Notes under the pieces: model-generated
Database searches by the model: none
Seen by the model: the letters and a program-made list of their open reading frames with translations, nothing else
Told to the model about the DNA's origin: nothing
Shown: one piece after another, positions 16,141 through 24,469 of the stretch
Numbering within the stretch: the stretch's first letter is position 1
Layout of the letters: each line of letters opens with the position of its first letter
Assembly (NCBI RefSeq): GCF_900106035.1
Contig: NZ_FNUC01000001.1
Span: 62,001-126,000, forward strand
DNA from: Jiangella alba
Lineage (GTDB): Bacteria > Actinomycetota > Actinomycetes > Jiangellales > Jiangellaceae
DNA: 64,000 nucleotides
Direction: 5' to 3'
Position numbers and translations under genes: made by a program

Positions 16141-16164
16141 CGTAGGAACTTTAGCTGGCCTACG
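16141..16164. promoter_or_regulatory. Probable ArgP/LysG binding dyad
   Basis: CGTAGG (16141-16146) and CCTACG (16159-16164) are perfect inverted arms with 12 nt between them, located between the divergent ArgP-like gene and the exporter. The spacing fits LysR-type (T-N11-A) sites. Confidence 0.5.
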
Positions 16165-16191
16165 GACCACGCCGGACCTAGCGTCGAGGAC

Positions 16192-16791
16192 GTGTCCAGC
16201 GCCTTCGTCGGGTTCGCCACCTCCCTCTCGCTGATCGTCGCGATCGGCGCCCAGAACGCGTTCGTCCTGCGCCAGGGCCTCGACCGCCGCCACGTCGTCC
16301 CCGTGGTCGCGGTGTGCGCGGTGGCGGACGCGGCGCTGATCGGCGCCGGGATCGCCGGGCTCGGCGCGGCGCTGACGACGCACCCGTGGGCGCTGGACGT
16401 GGCGCGCTACGGCGGGGCGGCGTTCGTGCTCGGGTACGGCGCGCTGGCGGCGCGGCGGGCGCTGCGGCCGTCGTCGCTGGTCGCCGGGGCGGGCGCGGCG
16501 GCGACGGCGCGGGCGGCGGTGCTCGCCTGCCTCGGCTTCACCTTCCTCAACCCGCACGTGTACCTCGACACCGTCGTGCTGCTCGGCGCGCTGGCCAACC
16601 AGCACGGCGACGACGGCCGCTGGCTGTACGGCGCGGGCGCGATGGCGGCGTCGCTGAGCTGGTTCACCGCGCTCGGGTTCGGCGCGCGCTCACTCAGCGC
16701 GGTGTTCGAGCGGCCGGGCGCCTGGCGGGTGCTGGACGGGCTGATCGCCGTCGTCATGCTCGCGATCGGCGCCCGTCTGTTGCTGGGGTGA
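16192..16791 (+). CDS. LysE/ArgO family amino acid exporter
   Basis: The 199-residue membrane protein has six predicted helices. The LysE/ArgO signature SLIVAIGAQNAFVLRQGL appears in the first helix, and FTFLNPHVYLDTVVLLGALA in helix 4. Members export lysine, arginine or similar amino acids. The start is GTG at 16192 with CGAGGAC just upstream. Control by the divergent ArgP-like regulator is expected from known systems (LysG-LysE, ArgP-ArgO). The 3' end overlaps the convergent BTAD gene by 38 bp. Confidence 0.92.
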   Translation: MSSAFVGFATSLSLIVAIGAQNAFVLRQGLDRRHVVPVVAVCAVADAALIGAGIAGLGAALTTHPWALDVARYGGAAFVLGYGALAARRALRPSSLVAGAGAAATARAAVLACLGFTFLNPHVYLDTVVLLGALANQHGDDGRWLYGAGAMAASLSWFTALGFGARSLSAVFERPGAWRVLDGLIAVVMLAIGARLLLG

Positions 16792-17479
16792 GCAGCGCCT
16801 CGATCGCCTCCGACGGGTCGAGGCCCAGCTCGTCGGCCAGCAGCCGCCGGTACTCGCCGAGCTGGTGCGAGGCGACCGACCGGTTGCCCTCGGCCAGATG
16901 GGCGCGGATCAACGCGCACCACGCCGACTCCCGCAGCGGCTCGGCCGCGATCGCCCGGTACGCGACGTCGATGGCCGCGCCGAACCGGCCGGCCGCGGTG
17001 AGGCGGCGGCTGAGCGCTTCGAGGGCGTGGATGCGCAGCTGACGGTGCCGCTCGCGCTCCAGCTGCAGCCAGTCCTCGTCCCAGCCGGGGAGGATGTCGT
17101 CGGTGAGCAGGTCGGCGGAGTCCGGCAGATGGTCGCGGCCGGACGGGTCGAGCAGGCCGCGCGCGAGCCCCGCGCTCTCGGCGAGGTCGACCCGCACCGA
17201 CGGCCGCAGCTGCAGCTCGTCGCGGCCGCTGCGGACCAGGCCGGCCGGCAGCCGGCCGATCCGCCACAGCGCCGTGCGCAGCCTCGCCCGCGCCTGCTCC
17301 TGCGGCACCCAGCCCCACAGCTGACCCGTCACCGCGTCGCGGCGCTGCGCGCCGCCGTTGACGGCGAGGTAGGCCAGCAGGCGCCGCGGGCCGGCGGGCA
17401 GCGCCACCGGGACACCGGCGACGAGGACCTCGAAGGCCCCGATGACGTGCAGGTCAGCCATCTGGTTCACCGCAGCCAT
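16754..17479 (-). CDS. BTAD-domain (SARP-like) transcriptional regulator
   Basis: The 241-residue protein has an OmpR-type winged helix at about 10-95 (VPVALPAGPRRLLAYLAVNGG, RRDAVTGQLWG, ARARLRTALWRIGRLP). A bacterial transcriptional activation domain (BTAD, TPR-like) follows at about 97-235 (LLPGWDEDWLQLERERHRQLRIHALEALS). This is the minimal SARP layout without the NB-ARC or TPR extension of large AfsR-type proteins. ATG 17479 has a GGGGG stretch 8 nt upstream; GTG 17488 is an alternative. It lies 91 bp downstream of the OmpA-domain gene on the same strand and may regulate the unusual operon at 17.6-24.7 kb; that is inference. Confidence 0.87.
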   Translation of the reverse strand: MAAVNQMADLHVIGAFEVLVAGVPVALPAGPRRLLAYLAVNGGAQRRDAVTGQLWGWVPQEQARARLRTALWRIGRLPAGLVRSGRDELQLRPSVRVDLAESAGLARGLLDPSGRDHLPDSADLLTDDILPGWDEDWLQLERERHRQLRIHALEALSRRLTAAGRFGAAIDVAYRAIAAEPLRESAWCALIRAHLAEGNRSVASHQLGEYRRLLADELGLDPSEAIEALLTPATDGRRSRA

Positions 17480-17570
17480 CAGCGACACCCCCCGTTCGCC
17501 GGACCCGCGCGATGGCTCGCGGATCCGGTCTAGTCAATGTTGTACTCGCATGATCGCCACTCGCCTAGGC

Positions 17571-19091
17571 CTACTCCAGGAAGTCCTCCGCGTAACAGCT
17601 GTAGATGCTGGCCTGATCCTTCAGCCGCTCGATGATCCACGCGTTGAACTGCTTGAACGCCTTCGGCAGCGCCAGCAGCCCGAGTCCCCATTCCGCGCCC
17701 GAGGCGTAGGCGATGATCTGGCTCATCTTCACGATCCCGCCGGCGATGTCCTCGTCGAGCAGCCGCAGGTTGGTGGTGAGCCGGTCCTCGGGCACCTGCG
17801 GGCCGAACAGGTCCGGGTGCAGCAGCCGGCCCAGGACGCGGCTCCACTCCTCGGGCCGGGGCATCTGGTTGTCGCGCTTGATGAGGAACACCTGGGTGTC
17901 GGTGGCGAACCGGTCGTCCATGCCGGGCTGCTTGATCTTGGCCAGCACGCACTTCAGCCGCTTCACCGCCTCCGGTGTCAGCGTCGGCGACGACAGCAGC
18001 GGGGTGACCCGCAGGATCACCTCGTCGAGCACCAGGGGGTCCGGCGGCGGCGTGTAGTCGCGGTACACGGTGATCTCGACGCGGCGGTTCAGGGTGTGCA
18101 GGCGAGTAGAGAACGGCCGGTCCTCGCCGTAGCTCTCGATGACGTACTCGATGCGCTCCACCGTGCCGACGGGCAGCCGGCCGGCCTGCTGGGCGACCAG
18201 CTCCTTGAGCCGGGCGGCCACCGCCTGGGCCCGGCGGCGGCCGAGATCGAGGTTGTAGGCGCGGGTGCCGACGGGGTCGGTGTGGCCCTGGAAGACGATC
18301 TTCGTGACGATGCGCCGCGAGTACCAGCTGCGGACGATCTCGCGGGCCAGCGAGGCGATCAGCCGCTCGTGCTCGTCCGTCAGCGTGGCCTTCGCGAACG
18401 GGAAGCCGCGCAGCGACCGCTGGTCCACCGGCGCGACGACCGCCCCGACGGTCCGCGGCAGCAGCGCGTACACGACCAGCTTGTAGGTGGCCGCCTGGTC
18501 GACCGTCAGCTGCGTGGACAGCCCGGCCGCCGCGGCCAGCGAGCCGGGCGCGAGCTCCAGCGCCTCCTCCAGCCAGCGGTTCAGCGTCCACGGCCCGACC
18601 GAGACCGCGTCGAACGGCGGCACCTTCGACGGGTGCGCCTTCTGGCAGAACCGGTGGAACGCCCGGAGCTTGTCCTGCTCGACGACGTCGAACGGCACCG
18701 TCTCGACGACCAGCACGTGCACGGTGCTGCTGGGCCCGGCCTTGGGCAGGTCCGGCAGGTCGATCAGCAGGCGGTCGCCCCAGCCCGGCTCCGCGCCCAC
18801 GTTCGCCCGGGCCCCCGCGATCATCCACAGGATCCGCTCGGTCCGCACCGTCACCTCGGCGCTCACCAGCGGTTTGGCCCGCAGCACGTCGGGCAGCTCG
18901 GCGAGTGCCGCCGGCGGGAACGTCCGGGTCAGCCGCGACAGGGCGGGCGCGGCCTGCTCCTCGAAGGCCGGCTCGCCCGGCGCCTCGTAGAGGTGTCCCC
19001 ACGACTCCCCCGCCTCGGCCGGCTCGGGCGCCGCCTCGGCCGGCGCGAACGGCGACTCCAGCAGCGTGGCGGTGAACGGTTCGCTCGTCAT
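17571..19091 (-). CDS. OmpA-domain protein without signal peptide (operon gene 6)
   Basis: The 506-residue protein has an OmpA/MotB peptidoglycan-binding-like domain at about 226-345, with FQGHTDPVGTRAYNLDLG (267-284), RRRAQAV and the closing NRRVEI (335-340). A low-complexity acidic Pro/Ala N-terminus (1-55) contains the motif LESPF (11-15). About 170 residues before the domain and 160 after it match no family I recognise. There is no signal peptide, lipobox or membrane helix, which is odd for an OmpA domain and suggests export by another route or a cytoplasmic scaffold role. ATG 19091 has GGAGG 5 nt upstream. It is the last gene of the operon, 13 bp after the 433-aa gene. Confidence 0.85.
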   Translation of the reverse strand: MTSEPFTATLLESPFAPAEAAPEPAEAGESWGHLYEAPGEPAFEEQAAPALSRLTRTFPPAALAELPDVLRAKPLVSAEVTVRTERILWMIAGARANVGAEPGWGDRLLIDLPDLPKAGPSSTVHVLVVETVPFDVVEQDKLRAFHRFCQKAHPSKVPPFDAVSVGPWTLNRWLEEALELAPGSLAAAAGLSTQLTVDQAATYKLVVYALLPRTVGAVVAPVDQRSLRGFPFAKATLTDEHERLIASLAREIVRSWYSRRIVTKIVFQGHTDPVGTRAYNLDLGRRRAQAVAARLKELVAQQAGRLPVGTVERIEYVIESYGEDRPFSTRLHTLNRRVEITVYRDYTPPPDPLVLDEVILRVTPLLSSPTLTPEAVKRLKCVLAKIKQPGMDDRFATDTQVFLIKRDNQMPRPEEWSRVLGRLLHPDLFGPQVPEDRLTTNLRLLDEDIAGGIVKMSQIIAYASGAEWGLGLLALPKAFKQFNAWIIERLKDQASIYSCYAEDFLE

Positions 19092-19104
19092 GACGGCCTC
19101 CGTC

Positions 19105-20406
19105 TCAGCCGCGGCCGTTGGTGGCGGCGACGGCGGGGGCCGGCGCCGGAGCGGGCGGCGACGGCACCGGCGGTGGCGGTGCGGGGATGCGCAGCGGCTG
19201 CGCGCTCAGGCTGCCGGCCACGCCGCCGACGGGCCGGTCCTTCACCCGGTCGCCGGTCGCGGACTGCCACAGGTCGATGATCCGGTTCATGTCCTGCAGC
19301 AGCTGGGCGTTGACGCCGCCGGCCAGGGGCACGTAGAGCGTCTCCGCCTTCTCGCCGGTGTCGAACGCGCCCAGCTCGATCGCCCGCAGCATCGCCGACA
19401 TCAGGTCGGCCAGCTCGAACAGCTCGCGCGATCGCGCGGCCGGCTGCAGGCCGACCCGCTGGGCGATCTTCGCCAGCCGGTCCGCCGCGTTGGTCGCGTC
19501 GGCCCGCAGGTCGACCACGATGGGCGTGTCGGGGGTCTCGAGGGTCAGGTGGAACCAGCTCATCGTGGCGACGTACACGAACTCCTCGCGGGCGAGCTGC
19601 CCGCCGCGGCGTCGCATCGCCATCATGTCCTTCAGCGCGGTGCACAGGAACGCCACGTACTCCTTGTCGGTGGCGTTCGGGCCGCTCTCGTTGCGGGCGT
19701 TCTCGATGCCGAGCCACACCTGCCGCAACAGCTCGGTCCACTTCTCCCGGAACCCGGTGTTGACGCCGCTGCCGGTGTCGGACTTCCAGTCCTGCTCGCC
19801 GGCCGAGCCGGGCCGGGCCCAGCGCGCCGGGATCGGGTGCGGCAGGTCCATGCCGAACATCCGCCACATGCAGTTGCGCCGGTTGACCCGGTCGTCGGGC
19901 CGCACGGCGCTGGTGACGCCGCTGATGGAGAACAGCGGCGGGTCGCGGAAGAACAGCTCCTCGGTGGCCCGCAGCCAGCGCAGTCCCCCGGCGGAGAGCG
20001 TGTCCAGGGTCTCGCCGGTGACCAGGCGGCGGACCACCTCGGCCAGCACCTCGAACACCCCGGTCGACTCGACGAGGTACGCGTACGCCAGGTGGTCCCA
20101 CGCGAGCCCGCTCGCCTGCACCAGCGGTGCGCCGCCGAAGACATCGGGGTCGGTCAGCACGACGCCGGACGGCGCCACCTCGGCGCCGCCGGTCACCTGC
20201 GGCCGGGGCAGGTTCAGCGTCTCGACGACGTCGGCGGCGCCGAGGAACGGTTCGAGGGTGGTCGGGTCGCCGAACGCGGGCACCGTCCGGGCGTTGTTCC
20301 ACGCCTCGTCGAGCCAGCGGCTGAGCTGGATCGGGTGGACGAGGAACACGTCCCGGCGGTCGCGGCCGGGTGTTGCGGCGAACAGCTGGGCAAGGTTCCT
20401 GAACAT
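19105..20406 (-). CDS. Protein of unknown function (operon gene 5)
   Basis: The 433-residue protein belongs to no family I recognise. It has no signal peptide or membrane helix. The body (1-400) is mixed, with WLDEAWNNARTVPAFGDP, NRRNCMWRMFGMDLPHPIP and a basic MMAMRRRGGQ segment. The last 35 residues are a Pro/Ala-rich tail (PAPPPPVPSPPAPAPAPA). The phrase LSRWLDEA near the start resembles LNRWLEEA in the OmpA-domain neighbour, hinting at a shared short motif. The start ATG 20406 follows GAAGGGGG. It lies between the 168-aa gene and the OmpA-domain gene with gaps of 22 and 13 bp. Confidence 0.8.
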   Translation of the reverse strand: MFRNLAQLFAATPGRDRRDVFLVHPIQLSRWLDEAWNNARTVPAFGDPTTLEPFLGAADVVETLNLPRPQVTGGAEVAPSGVVLTDPDVFGGAPLVQASGLAWDHLAYAYLVESTGVFEVLAEVVRRLVTGETLDTLSAGGLRWLRATEELFFRDPPLFSISGVTSAVRPDDRVNRRNCMWRMFGMDLPHPIPARWARPGSAGEQDWKSDTGSGVNTGFREKWTELLRQVWLGIENARNESGPNATDKEYVAFLCTALKDMMAMRRRGGQLAREEFVYVATMSWFHLTLETPDTPIVVDLRADATNAADRLAKIAQRVGLQPAARSRELFELADLMSAMLRAIELGAFDTGEKAETLYVPLAGGVNAQLLQDMNRIIDLWQSATGDRVKDRPVGGVAGSLSAQPLRIPAPPPPVPSPPAPAPAPAVAATNGRG

Positions 20407-20428
20407 GTCGTGGGCCCCCTTCGGCGGG

Positions 20429-20935
20429 TCAATCGACCGGGGTCGGGGCCGGCAGCCGCGGCAGCCGCGGTCCCAGCCGGATGAGGTGGCCGGCGCCGTT
20501 CCACACCTCGAGGCGCACGATGTCCTTGCCGCGAGTGCGGTTCAGCGTGACGGTCCCGGCGGAGCCGGAGCCGCGGTCGATGCCGAGGAGTTCCGGCTTC
20601 GTCTCGCCGGCGGCGTGCACGGCCACCCGGGCCGCGGTCGCCGGGAGCGGCTGCAGCTCGACCCGTTCCCGGTCCTTGTCCTGGAACCGCCGCGCGGTCA
20701 CCAGCAGGTCGTCCGGCGCGAACCGGCCGGTCAGCGCGCCGAGCACCCGGTAGTCGAACGCGGTGCGCCGCTGGGCCACGGAGGCGGGCCGATCCCTGTC
20801 ACCGCGACGCCGGTCGTCGTGCGGCTCGGTGCCGTGCCGGGTGATCGCTTGGGCGACGTCCTGCAGCGCCGTCACGAACTCGCGCAGCGTCGCCTCGGAC
20901 GGCAGGCCGCCGCCCGATGGTCCGTCAGCGGACAT
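20429..20935 (-). CDS. Small protein of unknown function (operon gene 4)
   Basis: The 168-residue protein has a helical N-terminus (LREFVTALQDVAQAI), a charged linker rich in Arg/Asp (about 40-55), and a C-terminal half that reads like a beta-sandwich (ELQPLPATAARVAVHA, GTVTLNRTRGKDIVRLEVWN). It ends in a Pro/Arg-rich tail. No signal peptide or known catalytic motif is seen. The start ATG 20935 has a strong GGAGGAGGAG ribosome site. It is tightly spaced in the operon (22 bp either side). Confidence 0.78.
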   Translation of the reverse strand: MSADGPSGGGLPSEATLREFVTALQDVAQAITRHGTEPHDDRRRGDRDRPASVAQRRTAFDYRVLGALTGRFAPDDLLVTARRFQDKDRERVELQPLPATAARVAVHAAGETKPELLGIDRGSGSAGTVTLNRTRGKDIVRLEVWNGAGHLIRLGPRLPRLPAPTPVD

Positions 20936-20957
20936 GTCGATCTCCTCCTCCAGTGGG

Positions 20958-22223
20958 TCAGGCGGCCCGCGCGGGCGCCCCGGGTGAGAGCCGGGCCAGC
21001 CAGTCGAGCAGGTCCCGGCGGTGGGCGGCGCCGTTCGCCGGGTCGACGACCGGCCGGATCGCGAGCCAGGCCAGCACGGCCAGCGGCTCCCGGCGGGCGA
21101 GGTACTGCGAGGTCAGCAGCGACGGCCCGGCCCGGCGGGCCAGCGCGTCGAGCGCGTCCGGCGACCGGCGGGCCGGGTCGGCGACGGCGGACAGCGGCCG
21201 GCCGCCGAACGCGGCCATCGGCTGCCGGGTGCAGACCCGCACGATGTCGTCGAGCGCGTCGACGCTCAGCCGGGCCAGGCCGGCGATCTCCGACGGCGCC
21301 CGTTCCGGCGGGTGCCGGCGCGCCCAGGCGACGGCCAGCCCGTCCCACGGACCGGCGCCGAACCAGCTCCGGCACAGGGCGGCGTTGACGATGACCCGGA
21401 TCCACGGGAACGGGTGCGGGTCGCCGGGGACGGCCTGGTAGACCGCCGAGGTGTCGCCGTCGACCACGTTGGCCAGCGCCGGCAGCGGCGCCCAGCCGGC
21501 CAGGGCGAACGCGTGGACGTCGGCCGCCAGCTCGCTGGCCCAGGAGCGCCACGTCTCGGCCAGCTCACGCGACCGCGGCGCCAGCGCCACCGCGAGCGCG
21601 TCGGCCAGCTCCGTGTTCCAGCCGGTCAGGTGGCCGACCTGGTGACCACATTCGTGCAGGATGGCGGTCGGGTAGCTCAGGTTGTGCCGGGTGAGCTTGA
21701 TGGCCGCGACGGGCGACGGGCTGGTGCGGTCCCAGAGCCGCACGTCCGCGCGCAGGATGGCCGCCCCCAGGCCCTTGTCGAGGTAGACGACGGCCGGCGG
21801 CGTCGCGATGCCGACCCGGCCGAGGATCACGTCGAGGCTGTCGCCGGCGATCACGTCCAAGCCGCTCAGGACGGCGGCGAGCGCGGAGTTGGTGCGCGAA
21901 CCGACCGCGTCGCCGTAGAAGTCGAGGATGGTCTCGACCTGCAGGTAGCGCCGGCGCAGCGCGAGCACGGCGCGGCGCACCGTGCCGGTGTCGTCGCCGC
22001 GGGCCAGGGCGGTCGAGCAGTGCGCGGCCTCCAGCGAGAGGTCGGCGACGACCGCGGCGAGCCGGTCGCGCACCCGCATGCGCAGGTACTCCTCCAGCCC
22101 CGCCCAGGCGGCGGGCGCGGCGATGGTGTCGAGGTCGGCCAGCGCGTCGACGGCATTGCGCCAGTGCGCGATCTCCGCCGCCAGCTGCGCGCGTTCGGGC
22201 TCGGCCGGGTCCGGCTCAGCCAT
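20958..22223 (-). CDS. HExxH zinc metallopeptidase-like protein (operon gene 3)
   Basis: The 421-residue protein has a gluzincin-like active-site pattern: HECGH at 190-194, followed 36 residues later by ELAADVHAF (231-239). That segment would supply the third zinc ligand (Glu231 or Asp235). The residue after HE is Cys, which is uncommon. The N-terminal 100 residues are helical with many Ala/Arg. There is no signal peptide, so the protein may act on a cytoplasmic or self-encoded target. The ATG at 22223 overlaps the end of the 731-aa gene by 8 nt, so the two are coupled. Family identity is uncertain; the zinc motif is seen directly. Confidence 0.82.
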   Translation of the reverse strand: MAEPDPAEPERAQLAAEIAHWRNAVDALADLDTIAAPAAWAGLEEYLRMRVRDRLAAVVADLSLEAAHCSTALARGDDTGTVRRAVLALRRRYLQVETILDFYGDAVGSRTNSALAAVLSGLDVIAGDSLDVILGRVGIATPPAVVYLDKGLGAAILRADVRLWDRTSPSPVAAIKLTRHNLSYPTAILHECGHQVGHLTGWNTELADALAVALAPRSRELAETWRSWASELAADVHAFALAGWAPLPALANVVDGDTSAVYQAVPGDPHPFPWIRVIVNAALCRSWFGAGPWDGLAVAWARRHPPERAPSEIAGLARLSVDALDDIVRVCTRQPMAAFGGRPLSAVADPARRSPDALDALARRAGPSLLTSQYLARREPLAVLAWLAIRPVVDPANGAAHRRDLLDWLARLSPGAPARAA

Positions 22224-24411
22224 GACGCAGCCCGGGGCGGATCGCGAGCACGGGCGGTCCGGGCGGTCCGGCCGCGAGGGCGTCGCGGCTGGCGAACGGG
22301 AAAGTGAACGTCAGCGTCAGCCCGGCGGCCGGGTCCTGGGCGGCCCCGGCCAGCGTCGGGCCGGCCGCCGGCAGCTCCTTGGCCAGCGCGGTGATCATCC
22401 CCTCCGCCAGCGCCTCGGCCAGCGCGCGGCGGCGCTCGGGCGGCATCGGGCGCGGCGTGTTCAGGGCGCGCGACCGGCCCAGCCGCCGCGCCAGCCAGTC
22501 CCGGACCGGCGGTCCCAGCAGCCGCCGGACGGTCGCGATGACCTGGGTGTGCGCCCGGCGGTCCAGCTGGCCGGCCAGGGTGTGCGCCATCCGTTCGCCG
22601 ATCCGCAGGTGCACCCGCAGCCGCGGGGCCGGGCCGGACAGGTCGACGCGGACGGCCAGCCGCCGCACCCGGCGGGCGTGCCCGGGCCGTCCGGGGACGA
22701 CGACGCGGAACAGCCGCTGTCCCGGCGCGGCCGGCGTCCCGGCCCGGGCGCCGGCGGCCCGCGGGCCGCGGGCACCGAGCGCCGGTCGCTGCAACAGCGC
22801 GCCCGCCACCTGCGGCGTCAGCTCGCCGAACTCGTCCGGCGACAGCGTGGCGTCCTCGTCGCCGGCCGCGGCCAGGTGGCCGCGCCGGGTGCCCGTCATC
22901 GCCTCGAACAGCTGCACCTCCACCTCGGCCGGCCACCCGGCGACGCCGTCGTCGAGCAGCCGCTCCTCGAGCGTCTCCTCGCCGCCGACGACGATCGCCC
23001 GGGCCGTGGGGCGGCTGAGCAGCACCCGGTACGGGTGGGTGTACGCGCGGTAGCGGTAGCGCGGGCGCGGGCCGCGCGGCATCATGATCCACCCGCCGGC
23101 CTCGGGCTCGGCCTCGTCCTCCCCCAGGTCCGCCCGGAGCACCCGCGGCGGCAGGTACCGGGCGGCCGCCTCGGCGAACGCCTCCTGCACCTCGGCCGCG
23201 ACGCGGACGTCGTCGGCCAGCGACTCCGCCGGCAGCGAGAGCACCTGCCGCACCGTCTCCTCCAGCGTCGACACCAGCGCCTCCGCCCCGAGCACCGCGG
23301 CCTCCTCGTGTTCCAGCCGCAGCAGCTTCAGTCCGGTGTCCGCGATCGGCGGGGCCAGCGAGCGCGCCGCCTGGTGGCCGACGAACGGTGCGATGAACGC
23401 GGCCAGCGGCTCGGCCAGCAGCCGCTTCACGCGGTCGCGGCCGATCAGCCGGACCGCCGTGCGCACCAGCGGCATGGCGGCCGTGACGGCGGGGACGAAC
23501 TGCTCCACGGGCGCGACCGGCGCCTCGCCCGGCGTCGCGTCGGCCAGCTCGGCGGCCAGCCGCGCGCGTGCGGCGTCGAGGCCGGCGACCGGGTCCTCGC
23601 CGGCCGCCCGGCCCGCGTCGTCGGCGGCGACGAGCAGTTCCTCGGCCGCCGCCTCGTCGGTGACGGTGAGCGCCTGCGCGTACTGCCGGTCGAAGTCCTG
23701 CGCGACCTCCCGGCCGGTCTCCGGGACGCGGATGCCGAGCCTGGCCGCCAGCGCGGTCGCCGGGCCCTGCAACGACGCCGGCAGCCGGTTGCGGGCGGCG
23801 TTGAGCACCCGCTTCACCAGCGGCTCGACCAACTTCTTGAGGATGCCCGTGAGCTGGCCCAGGCCGGTGATGCTGCCGAGCACGCTCAGGCCGGTGCGGG
23901 CCACGGCGGTGGCGGCGGTCTTGACCTTCGCGAAGCCGCTCTTCACCTTGTCGACCAGGCCGCCCAGGAACTGCTCGGCGGCCGGGCTCATCGTGTCGGT
24001 GCGCGCCTGCGCCGCGGCCAGCTCGATCTCGTCCTCGGCGACCGACTCCGGGGTGCGCCCGGCGAACGTCTGCTCCAGGTGGTCGAGCACCCGCCGCGCC
24101 TCGTCGAGCAGCCGGGCCGACCACGCCTCCAGCTGGGTGTCGCGGCCGTCCGCCTCACCGTCCCAGGGAGCGGTCAGGTGCATGGCCGCGGCCTCGTCGA
24201 CCAGCGCCTCGACGGCGTCGTCGAACGCCTCGTCCTCCAGCTCGGCGAGCAGGTCCTCGAACAGCTCGCCGTCGTCGCCGCCCGCTTCGAGGCGGCTGGC
24301 CGAGAACGGCGAGAGCAGCCCGGGCAGCGTCGACTCGGCCGCTTGCTCGGGCGGCCGCTCGGCCTGCAACGCGCTGCCGACGAAGGGCGACACCATGGCG
24401 GGCGTGTTCAT
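22216..24411 (-). CDS. Large protein of unknown function with SPF-motif N-terminus (operon gene 2)
   Basis: The 731-residue protein belongs to no family I can name. The N-terminus carries two SPF motifs (MVSPFVG near 6-12, LLSPFSA near 32-38) followed by an acidic stretch (ELFEDLLAELEDEAFDDAVE). At about 130-190 there is a basic amphipathic-helix block (GFAKVKTAATAVARTGL, LKKLVEPLVKRVLNAA). A hydrophobic helical region (VTAAMPLVRTAVRLIGRDR, APFVGHQAARSLAPPIADTG) lies at about 310-360. The C-terminal half is Arg/Pro-rich with beta-strand-like stretches. No catalytic motif was seen. ATG 24411 has GGAGG 5 nt upstream, nearly identical to the leader of the OmpA-domain gene. Confidence 0.8.
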   Translation of the reverse strand: MNTPAMVSPFVGSALQAERPPEQAAESTLPGLLSPFSASRLEAGGDDGELFEDLLAELEDEAFDDAVEALVDEAAAMHLTAPWDGEADGRDTQLEAWSARLLDEARRVLDHLEQTFAGRTPESVAEDEIELAAAQARTDTMSPAAEQFLGGLVDKVKSGFAKVKTAATAVARTGLSVLGSITGLGQLTGILKKLVEPLVKRVLNAARNRLPASLQGPATALAARLGIRVPETGREVAQDFDRQYAQALTVTDEAAAEELLVAADDAGRAAGEDPVAGLDAARARLAAELADATPGEAPVAPVEQFVPAVTAAMPLVRTAVRLIGRDRVKRLLAEPLAAFIAPFVGHQAARSLAPPIADTGLKLLRLEHEEAAVLGAEALVSTLEETVRQVLSLPAESLADDVRVAAEVQEAFAEAAARYLPPRVLRADLGEDEAEPEAGGWIMMPRGPRPRYRYRAYTHPYRVLLSRPTARAIVVGGEETLEERLLDDGVAGWPAEVEVQLFEAMTGTRRGHLAAAGDEDATLSPDEFGELTPQVAGALLQRPALGARGPRAAGARAGTPAAPGQRLFRVVVPGRPGHARRVRRLAVRVDLSGPAPRLRVHLRIGERMAHTLAGQLDRRAHTQVIATVRRLLGPPVRDWLARRLGRSRALNTPRPMPPERRRALAEALAEGMITALAKELPAAGPTLAGAAQDPAAGLTLTFTFPFASRDALAAGPPGPPVLAIRPGLRHG

Positions 24412-24469
24412 GACGACCTCCGGGGACGACTACGGGAGGGACCGTAGGCGGCGCCCGTGTGCGTGATCG

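Noticed and set aside
17571..24411. Extracellular contractile injection or phage tail locus
   Set aside because: No tube, sheath, baseplate, spike or AAA+ ATPase gene is recognised; only a OmpA domain and a metallopeptidase-like protein are shared features.
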